Source: Ochrobactrum teleogrylli (lineage in GTDB: Bacteria > Pseudomonadota > Alphaproteobacteria > Rhizobiales > Rhizobiaceae). Taken from it: 64,000 nt of DNA. The position numbers and the translations under genes are program-made. The stretch covers positions 1 to 64,000 of the forward strand of contig NZ_VEWL01000008.1 in assembly GCF_006376685.1 (NCBI RefSeq), read 5' to 3'. The notes under the pieces are model-generated. The model had not been told where the DNA came from. It did not search any database and saw only the letters and a program-made list of their open reading frames with translations. Positions 44,615-55,507 of the stretch are shown piece by piece. How positions within the stretch are numbered: position 1 is the stretch's first letter; every line of letters begins with the position of its first letter.

Positions 44615-45628
44615 ATGAAAGCGGTCCGGCTTTATGCGTCCAAGGATCTGCGGGTCGAAAATATCGACCCGCCAACGGTGCTTGAGCCGGGCTGGGTCCG
44701 GCTGAAGGTTTCCGCTGCGGGAATTTGTGGTTCTGACCTGCACAATTTCTCCACCGGCCAGTGGATCAGCCGTTCGCCTTCGGTTGCGGGGCATGAATTT
44801 GCTGGCGTCGTGACCGAGACTGGAACAGGTGTGAGCGGGTTCAAGCCGGGCGATATGGTCATTGCCGATTCCAGATATTGGTGCGGCGAATGCCCGGCTT
44901 GTGCGAGCGGTCGACACAATGTCTGTTCCACTCTCGGTTTTATCGGTGAAGTCTGCGATGGTGGCTTCGCTGAGGAGACGGCGCTACCTGCGCGGCTCCT
45001 TGTCCATTATGCTCCCGACATCAACCCGGTTGTCGCCGCGATGGGCGAGCCGCTTTCGGTTGCGTTGCATGCCATTCGCAAGCAGCGTGTGCCGTCCGGC
45101 GAGGCAGTTCTGGTTGTGGGGTGTGGACCGATTGGCGGGCTTGTGGCTTTATTGCTTTCCCGTTTGCACGACGGGCCGGTGTTGGTCTGTGATCGTAATG
45201 AACAGCGCGTTGAACTGGTTTCGAGAGTAACCGGCGCAATCAAGGTGGAACTCGACAAGCCTGCTCTGGAGCGTGCGCTTTCAGGTAAAACCTTGCGTTA
45301 TGCCATTGATGCGACGGGCAATATCGCCGTTTTGAACGCGATCATCGATGTCCTGTCCGGTGGTGGTTCTCTGGCGCTCGTCGGGATTTCGCACGGCAAG
45401 ATCGAGCTTGATCCAAATATACTGGTTGAGCGGGAAATCAGTCTGATCGGTTGTCATGCCTATCAGGACGAACTTCAGGAAATAGCGGCTTTGCTGCCAG
45501 AACTGGAGGCATCGTTGGTGAAACTGATCGACCGCGAGATTTCACTTGATGAAGTGCCGGAGGCTTATGACCGCTTGCTGGCGGGCCAGGCCGAAGGACT
45601 GAAAACGATCATACGGATAGGAGCATAG
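44615..45628 (+). CDS. zinc-dependent alcohol dehydrogenase (MDR; candidate HpsP-like)
   Basis: 337 residues. Catalytic zinc site in AAGICGSDLHNFSTGQW and VAGHEFAGVVTETG; structural zinc loop CGECPACASGRHNVC; Rossmann motif VLVVGCGPIGGLVALLL. It resembles L-threonine/L-idonate-type polyol dehydrogenases. The ATG at 44615 follows the HisD-like stop by 13 bases; an overlapping upstream ATG at 44543 would extend into the previous gene. In DHPS pathways an enzyme of this type works with an SDR to equilibrate enantiomers, which is the inferred role here. Confidence 0.87.
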   Translation: MKAVRLYASKDLRVENIDPPTVLEPGWVRLKVSAAGICGSDLHNFSTGQWISRSPSVAGHEFAGVVTETGTGVSGFKPGDMVIADSRYWCGECPACASGRHNVCSTLGFIGEVCDGGFAEETALPARLLVHYAPDINPVVAAMGEPLSVALHAIRKQRVPSGEAVLVVGCGPIGGLVALLLSRLHDGPVLVCDRNEQRVELVSRVTGAIKVELDKPALERALSGKTLRYAIDATGNIAVLNAIIDVLSGGGSLALVGISHGKIELDPNILVEREISLIGCHAYQDELQEIAALLPELEASLVKLIDREISLDEVPEAYDRLLAGQAEGLKTIIRIGA

Positions 45629-45635
45629 TCGCGTC

Positions 45636-46406
45636 ATGAGCTCTGCCGGTAAATCGGATGCGGATCATCGTTCGGCGATGGAATTGCCCGAAACGGCAGG
45701 GCCCCTTTACGAGAAGGTGAAGGCCCAGGTTCTCGAAAATATTCGGTCAGGACGCTGGCCTGGCAATTTTCGCCTGCCATCCGAGCATGAGCTTGTAGAG
45801 GCGCTTGGCATCTCCCGCATGACCGTCAACAGGGCGCTGCGCGAGCTGACCGATCAAGGCATTTTGAAGCGTATTCAAGGTGTTGGTACATTCGTTTCAC
45901 CGCCAAAGCCCGAAACGACGTTGATCGAAGTGGTGAACATTGCCAACGAGATTGCGGCGCGGGGCGCGACGCATCGCGCGCAGGTGGTGGCGCTCGATAT
46001 TGTGCAGCCGGATGCGGCGCTGCTGAATGCGTTTGAACTGCAAAGCCCGATAGCTGTCGCGCATTCAATCATCGTACATTTCGAAAACGATGTGCCCGTG
46101 CAACTGGAAGAACGCTTCGTCAACACGCAACTGGTGCAGGATTATGAACTGCAGGATTTCTGCACCATGACGACCTATGATTATCTGCAGAAAAGCACGC
46201 CGATGACGGAAGTCGAACAGGTGATCTCAGCGGTGACTGCAAATGCGCAGATTGCTGACCTGTTGCAAATCGAGGTCAACGCGGCCTGCCTCCACCTCGA
46301 CCGTCGCACATGGACCAGAGAGACGGTCGCGACCGTCAACAAGCTGATCTATGCGGGTGATCGCTATCGCTTGGGCAGTCGCTACAAGCCAGAAATTTAC
46401 AGATAG
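45636..46406 (+). CDS. GntR-family regulator, HutC subfamily
   Basis: 256 residues. N-terminal GntR winged helix (YEKVKAQVLENIRSGRWPGN, RLPSEHELVEALGISRMTVN, RALRELTDQGILKRIQGVGT) and a C-terminal UTRA domain (VNTQLVQDYELQDFCTMTTY, TWTRETVATVNKLIYAGDRY). It resembles histidine-utilisation repressor HutC, and automatic annotation may call it so, but no hut genes are nearby. It closes the operon beginning at 38268 and is the likely local regulator. Seven bases separate it from the alcohol dehydrogenase gene. Confidence 0.88.
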   Translation: MSSAGKSDADHRSAMELPETAGPLYEKVKAQVLENIRSGRWPGNFRLPSEHELVEALGISRMTVNRALRELTDQGILKRIQGVGTFVSPPKPETTLIEVVNIANEIAARGATHRAQVVALDIVQPDAALLNAFELQSPIAVAHSIIVHFENDVPVQLEERFVNTQLVQDYELQDFCTMTTYDYLQKSTPMTEVEQVISAVTANAQIADLLQIEVNAACLHLDRRTWTRETVATVNKLIYAGDRYRLGSRYKPEIYR

Positions 46407-46425
46407 TCCACCGGGCTATCGTTAC

Positions 46426-47358
46426 TCAGCGCGTTCGAACCATCTCGATATTGCTATGCTGAATGCGTGCTTTGAGCAGATCCTGCCGCGAGACCAGACC
46501 GACGACTTTGTGTGACTGCGGGTCGAGAATGGGATTGCGCGGAATGCCGCTCATAACCATCAGATCGGCGACCTCGCCAAGCGGCGTCGAGGTAAAGGCT
46601 GTGGGTTGCGAGGCGTCGGAGAGGGTTTCGGCGAGCGATGCGGCCACCGGAGCGCCTGACACCTGCCATTGCAGAACTTCCGATCTGGAAACAAGACCGA
46701 GCAAGCGCCCGTCATCGCTCAGAACAGGATACGCTCTGTGGTGTGCGTCTTTCGTAAAAAATGCAATCGTCTCGTCAATCGACTGTTTTCCCGACAGACA
46801 TTCCGGCGCAGGCGTCATGACGTGCGCAGCCTGTAGAAATGCAAACGGGTCTCCCGAATATTACTGCAAGATATGGCGTCCGCGGCGCGCAATTTTCTCT
46901 GTCAGAATGGAGCGGTTGAGAATGAGGACGCTGACGGCATAGGCTGACACTGACGCGGCAATGGTCTCGGGCAGGGCGACGAAATGACCGGTCAGTTCGA
47001 CCGCGAAGATGGTGCTCGTCAGTCGCGCGCGCATTGCGCCGCTCAAAATCCCTGCCATGCCGATCATGACCCAGAAGCCCGCACCGCCGGGCAGGAACTG
47101 CCCAATCAGTCCACCCAGTGCACCGCCAAGCAGAAGAAGCGGGGCGAGGACGCCGCCTGACGTGCCGGAGCCGAGCGCAATCAGCCAAACTGCCGCCTTG
47201 ACCACCAACAGCAATGCGATTGCCTTCATGGTCATGGAACCGTCCAGCAATTGTTGGATGCTGGCATAGCCTGCACCGAGAACATGCGGATCGATCAGCC
47301 CTCCAATGCCGACCGCGACGGCTCCAAGTGCCGGCCACCACATCCAATGGACTGGCAA
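46426..47358 (-). pseudogene. ClC-type chloride channel with CBS domains, 5'-truncated and interrupted by a stop
   Basis: The minus-strand frame from 47358 encodes only the C-terminal half of a ClC channel (WWPALGAVAVGIGGLIDPHV, GSGTSGGVLAPLLLLGGALG, FAVELTGHFVALPETIAASV). A TAA at about 46861-46863 interrupts the same frame after RRGRHILQ, where relatives continue with a charged residue. Downstream of the stop the frame reads YSGDPFAFLQAAHVMTPAPE and two CBS motifs to 46426 (DAHHRAYPVLSDDGRLLGLV). So one gene lost its N-terminal half, next to the Lrp gene end, and gained an in-frame stop. The first half, with the selectivity filter, is absent, so no channel can form. Confidence 0.83.
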
Positions 47359-47369
47359 CTCTGATTTGC

Positions 47370-47840
47370 CTAGCCGATGGGCAGGCCGGTCTTGGATTTC
47401 ATCGTGCGCAACGCGATTTCGGATTGCACACGGGCGACCTGCGGATGGGGCAGTAGCACGAGGTGGATGAAGTCGGCAAAGGCGGAAAGGTCCCTGGCGA
47501 CAATAATCAGCACATAATCCGCATCGCCGGAAACCGAATAGGCTTCACGCACCTCCTCATGTCGGGTCAGAAAGCTGACGAAGGATTCGTCGGTGCGTTC
47601 GTTATGGGTCGATAGATTGACGCGTGTGATGGCGCGTAATCCGTAGCCCAGCCGTGCCGCATCAAGCCTCGCTGAATAGCCCTGAATGATGCCTTCTTGC
47701 TCCAGTCGCGTGCGGCGACGCGAGCATTGGGATTGCGACAGATTGACCAGTTCGGAAAGCTCCGCATTGGTCAAGGACGCATCGCGCTGCAATGTTTGCA
47801 AGATTGCACGATCAAAGGAATCGAGCGTAATTTCGTGCAT
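47370..47840 (-). CDS. Lrp/AsnC family transcriptional regulator
   Basis: 156 residues. N-terminal HTH (LDSFDRAILQTLQRDASLTN, AELSELVNLSQSQCSRRRTR) and a C-terminal RAM/AsnC ligand domain (EVREAYSVSGDADYVLIIVA). ATG at 47840 has GGAGGG upstream; the longer frame to 47936 would include the intergenic region. It is divergent from hppD with 114 bases between, and close relatives beside hppD regulate tyrosine/phenylalanine catabolism, so it is the likely activator or repressor of the 47955-49935 operon. Confidence 0.9.
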   Translation of the reverse strand: MHEITLDSFDRAILQTLQRDASLTNAELSELVNLSQSQCSRRRTRLEQEGIIQGYSARLDAARLGYGLRAITRVNLSTHNERTDESFVSFLTRHEEVREAYSVSGDADYVLIIVARDLSAFADFIHLVLLPHPQVARVQSEIALRTMKSKTGLPIG

Positions 47841-47870
47841 GGAACATCCCTCCAGCTCACAATTCGTGCA

Positions 47871-47886
47871 AATCTTCGCTAAGATT
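47871..47886. promoter_or_regulatory. inverted repeat between lrp and hppD
   Basis: AATCTT (47871-47876) and AAGATT (47881-47886) are perfect arms separated by CGCT, with TTGC and GCAA partly repeated outside. It sits about 70 bases before hppD and 31 bases before the Lrp start, a normal place for an Lrp-family operator serving both genes. Confidence 0.5.
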
Positions 47887-47954
47887 GCCACATATTGCAA
47901 GCACTTCGCGCGGGTCAGCTCATAGAATCTTCTCAATCATCAGGAGGATTAAAA

Positions 47955-49100
47955 ATGGGCCCATATCCGCACGACGCACCCAAAGCCGAAATCAACGAAG
48001 CAAATCCCGCGGGGACGGACGGTTTTGAATTCGTGGAATTCGCGCATCCCGAACCAGAAAAGCTCGATATATTGTTCCGCCAGATGGGCTTTCGTCCTGT
48101 TGCCAGGCATCGCAAGAAGGATATCGTTCTCTATCGTCAGGGCGACATCAACTATCTTCTGAACCGTGAGCCCAACAGCCACGCTGCATCCTTCGTTACA
48201 GACCATGGCCCTTGCGCGCCTGCAATGGCGTGGCGCGTGGTAGACGCGGGCCACGCGCTGCGCCGCGCAGTAGAACTTGGCGCGGAAGAATACCGTGGCG
48301 ACGGCAAGTCGCTGGATGTTCCGGCCGTTATCGGTATTGGCGGCTCACTGCTCTACTTCGTGGAAACCTATGGCGAAGACGGTTCATGCTATTCGGCGGA
48401 GTTCGAATGGCTCGGAGAGGTCGATCCGAAACCGGAAGGTTTCGGCTTCTATTACCTCGATCATCTCACGCATAATGTGGTGCGCGGGAATATGAATACG
48501 TGGTACAAATTCTACCACGACACCTTCAATTTCCGGGAGATACGCTATTTCGACATCGCCGGAAAAATGACGGGGCTGACCAGCCGTGCATTGACATCGC
48601 CCGACGGGAAAATCCGTATTCCAATCAATGAAAGTGCGGATGATCACAGCCAGATCGAGGAGTATCTTCGCGAATATAAGGGCGAGGGCATCCAGCATAT
48701 AGCAATCGCCAGCAACGATATTTATAGCAGTACGGATGCGATTGCAGCGCAGGGGCTGGAATTCATGCCCGGTCCTCCGGACATATATTACGAAAAGTCC
48801 AAGGCGCGCGTCAAAGACCACAAAGAGCCGCTCGACAAGCTGAAACGGCGCGGCATTCTCATCGATGGCGAAGGCGTTCTGGGCGGTGGCGAGACGCGCA
48901 TACTGCTGCAGATTTTCTCAAAAACCGTCATCGGGCCGATCTTTTTCGAATTCATTCAACGCAAGGGCGACGACGGCTTTGGCGAAGGCAATTTCAAGGC
49001 CCTGTTCGAATCCATCGAGGAAGACCAGATCCAGCGCGGTGTGCTCGGCAATGTGCAGAAGCCGCATGAAGATAAGCGTGTGGCGGAGCGTAATGCATGA
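47955..49100 (+). CDS. hppD: 4-hydroxyphenylpyruvate dioxygenase
   Basis: 381 residues. Two VOC domains with the 2-His-1-Glu iron site: His in YYLDHLTHNVVRGNMNTWYK, His in GEGIQHIAIASNDIY, and Glu in the C-terminal part near FFEFIQRKGDDGFGEGNFKA. The final LFESIEEDQIQRGVL is diagnostic. It converts 4-hydroxyphenylpyruvate to homogentisate in tyrosine degradation. AGGAGG lies 8 bases before the ATG at 47955, ruling out a longer frame. Homogentisate dioxygenase and the later enzymes are not in the window. The next gene overlaps its stop. Confidence 0.93.
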   Translation: MGPYPHDAPKAEINEANPAGTDGFEFVEFAHPEPEKLDILFRQMGFRPVARHRKKDIVLYRQGDINYLLNREPNSHAASFVTDHGPCAPAMAWRVVDAGHALRRAVELGAEEYRGDGKSLDVPAVIGIGGSLLYFVETYGEDGSCYSAEFEWLGEVDPKPEGFGFYYLDHLTHNVVRGNMNTWYKFYHDTFNFREIRYFDIAGKMTGLTSRALTSPDGKIRIPINESADDHSQIEEYLREYKGEGIQHIAIASNDIYSSTDAIAAQGLEFMPGPPDIYYEKSKARVKDHKEPLDKLKRRGILIDGEGVLGGGETRILLQIFSKTVIGPIFFEFIQRKGDDGFGEGNFKALFESIEEDQIQRGVLGNVQKPHEDKRVAERNA

Positions 49101-49471
49101 GCGACGCCTGGCGTTCCTATGCCGGAGCACCAGAGAATGGCACCGTCATTTGCGCATCGTCGGACATTTCCGATGGTTGCACAAAATGTCTGGTTCTGCG
49201 CGCTGATGGGAAGGAATTTCCGCTTCTTCTCATCAGGCGGGACGGAATCGTGCGTGGATTTGTCAATGCTTGTCCGCATCAATATCTGCCATTAAACTAC
49301 CGATCAGATGCAATACTCTCAACCGATGGTGCGCGTCTCCTCTGCACAGCGCACGATGCGACGTTCGACGTTGAGAGCGGAGAATGCCTGTCTGCCGGGC
49401 TTGATGGACTTGATGCGGTTCCCGTAGCCGATGATGAAAACGGGAATATCGTCATCCGCGAACGGCAGTAA
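49097..49471 (+). CDS. Rieske [2Fe-2S] ferredoxin-like protein
   Basis: 124 residues, a single Rieske domain. Cluster ligands are Cys59 and His61 (NACPHQYLPL) and Cys83 and His86 (LLCTAHDATFD). There is no signal peptide or oxygenase catalytic domain. It overlaps hppD by four bases and is followed by an SRPBCC-fold protein. Stand-alone Rieske proteins usually pass electrons to an oxygenase; hppD itself needs no external electrons, so the partner is not obvious. Confidence 0.9.
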   Translation: MSDAWRSYAGAPENGTVICASSDISDGCTKCLVLRADGKEFPLLLIRRDGIVRGFVNACPHQYLPLNYRSDAILSTDGARLLCTAHDATFDVESGECLSAGLDGLDAVPVADDENGNIVIRERQ

Positions 49472-49491
49472 GCAAGCAACGGGAGGAAATC

Positions 49492-49935
49492 ATGCCGAAT
49501 ACAATTCGCCTGCATCGCGTCATTGCAGCCAAGCCGGAAAAAGTTTTCCGAGCCTTTGTTGAGCCGGATGCCATAGCGAGCTGGTTGCCGCCTTATGGAT
49601 ATCTGTGCACAGTCCATGAACTGGATGCAAAAGCTGGCGGCAGCCATAAAATGTCATTCCGCAATTTCACGACGGGCCACGGCCATTCGTTTGGCGGCAC
49701 ATATCTTGAAGTGGTTCCCGGCGAGCGCCTTGTCTACACGGACAAATTCGACGATCCGAACCTCCCGGGCGAGATGAAGGTTACGGTCGCGCTGAAAGCC
49801 GTGTCTGTTGGAACCGAAATCAGCATCACACAGGAGGGGGTGCCAGACATTATTCCTACAGAAGCCTGTTATCTTGGCTGGCAGGATTCTCTTCATAAAC
49901 TCGCAAAGCTGGTCCAGCCTGAGATTAATGAATAG
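49492..49935 (+). CDS. SRPBCC (AHSA1-like) domain protein
   Basis: 147 residues of the START/SRPBCC fold in its AHSA1-like form (IRLHRVIAAKPEKVFRAFVE at the start, TYLEVVPGERLVYTDKFDD in the middle, GWQDSLHKLAKLV at the end). Such proteins bind hydrophobic ligands in a deep pocket; no catalytic residues can be assigned. GGGAGG lies 6-7 bases before the ATG. Its position behind hppD and the Rieske protein, on the same strand with short gaps, suggests one operon. The following 259 bases (49936-50194) hold no gene and probably the aspTD promoter. Confidence 0.87.
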   Translation: MPNTIRLHRVIAAKPEKVFRAFVEPDAIASWLPPYGYLCTVHELDAKAGGSHKMSFRNFTTGHGHSFGGTYLEVVPGERLVYTDKFDDPNLPGEMKVTVALKAVSVGTEISITQEGVPDIIPTEACYLGWQDSLHKLAKLVQPEINE

Positions 49936-50194
49936 CGCTATATGAGTATGCGTTGCTGATGGAATGCCGGTGAGGGCCGTTCGTTCACATCAAACGCTAC
50001 TTTTCATCAGCCGAGTGCTTTATTCTGATATTTAGCTTGCGAAGGACTCGGCTTTGTATCCTCACAAAAGTATCGGGCCGCAGGATAGCGAATACTTATT
50101 TTATAAAACCCTAACTTTTCTTGGCAATTTTTCTTGCCTTAACGCAACTGCGCCCTACCCTCCCTCTCTGTCCGATTGTGGCTTGGAGGGCAGT

Positions 50195-51886
50195 ATGCAG
50201 TGGCTTCAGTCCGTTTTTGAGCAGGCACCGGAGATAGCACTATTTCTATCTCTGGCTGGCGGTTACGCGCTGGGAAAAATACATTTTGGGAAGTTTCAGC
50301 TGGGTGGCGTCGCTGGGTCGCTGCTCGTAGCGGTCGTGATCAGTCAAGTCGGTGTCCATATCGACAATGGGGTGAAGGCAGTGCTCTTCGCCCTTTTCAT
50401 TTACGCCGTCGGTTTCGAAAGCGGTCCGCAATTCTTCCGGTCGCTTGGGCGTCAATCTCTTCGAGAAATTGCGATGGCCGCGGTGCTGGCCATCAGCGGA
50501 TTGGTGACGGTGGTTGTCCTGGCGCGTATGTTCGGCCTCGACAAAGGCCTCGCAGCCGGCATTGCCGCAGGGGGCCTGACACAGTCAGCCATCATTGGCA
50601 CCGCCAGTTCGGCGATATCGAAATTGGGTCTGGCCGCCGATGAAGTTCAGCGATTACAGGCCAATGTCGCCGTTGGCTACGCAGTCACCTATATTTTCGG
50701 CTCGTTCGGTGCAATCCTGGTTTGCGTCAATCTGCTGCCGAAATTCATGGGACGTAGCATTCGCGACGATGCCATCAAGGCGGAAGCGGAACTTCTTGCC
50801 GGTATTCGGCTGCTCGGCCCCAATGAGCAGGAAGCTGCGCCAGACCTTGTCGGGCGTATCTATCAGGTAGACAAAGCTGCCGGAAAAACCGTCGCGGAAA
50901 TCGAGGCCAAAACCTCTATAGACAATTCCATCACGATTGAGCGCGTCAAACGCGCAAACAAGATCATCGGTGTTGCACCGGATCTCAAGCTCGAAACCAA
51001 TGATATCATATTGATTGTCGGACGCCGCACCGGCGTTGTCGCATTGGGCAATGAGCTTGGTTCCGAACTACAATCATCCGATGGTATGGATGTCATCGTC
51101 GCTATTCGCGATGTGACCATCACCGCGCCCGAATTCGTCGGAAAGTCGGTTGCCGATATCAAACAACATATAAGTGCCGACCTCCGTCACGGTATTTATG
51201 TGATTGGTGTCAAGCGGGCCGATAAACCACTGCCGCTCAAGCCCGATACCGTTATCGCGGCTGGCGATGTCGTTTCTCTTTACGGAACGGACCAGGACTT
51301 GCAGCGTGTTTCAAGCTCAATCGGGCCGGTTATCGTCGTCAGCGACAAGACGGATTTTGTCTTCCACGGCCTTGGAATTGCTGTTGGCCTTTTGATTGGC
51401 CTTGCCGTCATTCGGTTTGGGTCGATCCCGCTGACACTGGGAAGTGGCGGCGGCGCACTGTTGTCGGGCCTGTTGTTTGGCTGGTATCGCAGCCGCAATA
51501 TGGCAATCGGCAATATGCCAACGGCGGCTTCGACCCTTCTGCGCGATCTCGGCCTTGCCGGTTTCGTCGCCGTTGTCGGTCTCCAGTCGGGGTTACAGGC
51601 GGTTCAAACGATCGTCAGCAGCGGTCTGTCGATCTTCCTGATTGGTGTGGTGGTGACCATTCTCCCGCTCATCATCACCATGCTATTTGGGCGCTATGTT
51701 CTCAAATATGACAACGTAGCCGTTTTCGCCGGTGCGCTGTCTGGTTCGCGCAGCGCAAATCCTGCCTTTGGCGAAATTCTGGATAAGGCCGGCAACTCGA
51801 TACCAACCACTCCATTCGCAATCACCTATGCACTTGCCAACGTGTTCCTGACCTTGCTCGGGCCACTGGTAGTCGCGTTTTCCTGA
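50195..51886 (+). CDS. aspT: aspartate-alanine antiporter AspT
   Basis: 563 residues. Two blocks of about five to six membrane segments (FLSLAGGYALGKIHFGKFQL first; GLGIAVGLLIGLAVIRFGSI second) flank two TrkA_C regions (about 215-370), the layout of the AspT/YidE family. GSNxxP-like conserved segments include GGLTQSAIIGTASSAISKLG and GALSGSRSANPAFGEILDKA. It exchanges external aspartate for internal alanine. The ATG at 50195 has GGAGG upstream; an open frame back to 50054 lacks a ribosome site. The decarboxylase gene follows 10 bases later. Confidence 0.91.
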   Translation: MQWLQSVFEQAPEIALFLSLAGGYALGKIHFGKFQLGGVAGSLLVAVVISQVGVHIDNGVKAVLFALFIYAVGFESGPQFFRSLGRQSLREIAMAAVLAISGLVTVVVLARMFGLDKGLAAGIAAGGLTQSAIIGTASSAISKLGLAADEVQRLQANVAVGYAVTYIFGSFGAILVCVNLLPKFMGRSIRDDAIKAEAELLAGIRLLGPNEQEAAPDLVGRIYQVDKAAGKTVAEIEAKTSIDNSITIERVKRANKIIGVAPDLKLETNDIILIVGRRTGVVALGNELGSELQSSDGMDVIVAIRDVTITAPEFVGKSVADIKQHISADLRHGIYVIGVKRADKPLPLKPDTVIAAGDVVSLYGTDQDLQRVSSSIGPVIVVSDKTDFVFHGLGIAVGLLIGLAVIRFGSIPLTLGSGGGALLSGLLFGWYRSRNMAIGNMPTAASTLLRDLGLAGFVAVVGLQSGLQAVQTIVSSGLSIFLIGVVVTILPLIITMLFGRYVLKYDNVAVFAGALSGSRSANPAFGEILDKAGNSIPTTPFAITYALANVFLTLLGPLVVAFS

Positions 51887-51893
51887 GGAATAG

Positions 51894-53492
<1,599 letters not shown>

Positions 53493-53535
53493 TCGGGTGC
53501 AGCTTGGCCTTGAGCCAACGCTGCCTTTTGAAACC

Positions 53536-53570
53536 AAAACGCCGGTCTGTTTCACGCAGATCGGCGTTTT
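53536..53570 (+). terminator. Rho-independent terminator after aspD
   Basis: AAAACGCCG at 53536-53544 pairs with CGGCGTTTT at 53562-53570, and inside TCTG and CAGA pair as well; the stem ends in a T-tract. It is 44 bases after the aspD stop. Confidence 0.85.
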
Positions 53571-53689
53571 CATGAGGCGCCCCAAATTCATCATACAAGT
53601 TTCGACGAAATAGACGATAACACTGATAAGTCGTATCACCTGACTTGTGAGCACTCCACGGGCCTGCTACCACAGGAGTACGGAAAACA

Positions 53690-54436
53690 ATGTGCAGGAC
53701 CGCGATGATGGCAACAAGAAGCAATGAAATTTCCGCCCGTCCTGCGGGCAATCTTGTTGTCAAAGTCAGTGGCGAGCTGAAAAAACTGATCCAGTCCGGT
53801 GAGTTCAAACCGGGAATGAAACTGCCCAGCGAAGCGAAGCTGACTGAAGCCTATGGGGTCAGCCGCACGGTTATTCGCGAGGCGGTGGCTGCCCTGCGAG
53901 CCGACGGGCTCGTCGAGGCCCGGCAGGGAGCCGGGGTTTTTGTGCTTGAGGCGCAATCAGCGGAAACTCTGCCATTTCACAACCTAGATTATGCCCGGGT
54001 TTCATCGGTCATCGAGTTGCTCGAGCTGCGCACAGGCGTAGAAGTAGAGGCTGCAGGACTTGCAGCGCTGCGCCGTTCTCCCCAGCAGGAAGAGGCGATA
54101 ATCGATTGTCATCAGCAAGTGCTGGCTTGCCTGGAGGCAGGGCTTCCGACAGCGGAGGCGGATTTCGCATTGCATCTGGCGATTGCTGATGCGGCCAACA
54201 ATCCTCGCTTTCGCGAGTTCCTGACGATGATCGGCAGTGGCGTCATTCCGCGTGCGGCTTTACAGTCCCAGTCAGATACAAATTCTGCCGAGTACATCGC
54301 GCGTATCCATGATGAACATTCCCAGATCATCGAGGCCATTTCCAATGGAGATGAAGAGGCTGCGCGTTCGGCAATGCGGCGGCATTTGAAGGGAAGTCAG
54401 ATGCGATACCGTAGCATTCTCAAACAAGTTCGCTCT

Positions 54437-54445
<9 letters not shown>
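53690..54445 (+). CDS. FadR-subfamily GntR regulator, probably of glucarate catabolism
   Basis: 251 residues. GntR helix-turn-helix (KLPSEAKLTEAYGVSRTVIR, EAVAALRADGLVEARQGAGV) and a C-terminal FCD domain whose metal-site residues are visible in ADFALHLAIADAANN and near ARIHDEHSQIIEAI. ATG 53690 has AGGAG 11 bases upstream; ATGs at 53705 and 53708 are also possible. kdgD follows 70 bases downstream, and its end overlaps an inverted repeat at 54437-54453, so it likely controls kdgD and perhaps itself. Confidence 0.88.
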
Positions 54446-55439
<994 letters not shown>

Positions 55440-55454
55440 GCGATCAAGAGGAAA

Positions 55455-55479
55455 AACCGCGGGTCCATCACCCGCGGTT
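55455..55479. terminator. terminator between kdgD and the aminotransferase gene
   Basis: AACCGCGGGT (55455-55464) and ACCCGCGGTT (55470-55479) pair perfectly over ten bases with a five-base loop. It lies 16 bases after the kdgD stop; A and T residues on either side make it usable in both directions for the convergent genes. Confidence 0.85.
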
Positions 55480-55507
55480 CCTTTATAAGACGCAATAAAG
55501 GCCGCGT

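Noticed and set aside
45636-46406. HutC as a histidine utilisation repressor
   Set aside because: No hut genes occur in the window; the subfamily is broad and the operon context is different.
46426-46818. A stand-alone CBS-domain protein
   Set aside because: It is in the same frame as the ClC half upstream, separated by a single stop codon, and matches the CBS tail of ClC channels.
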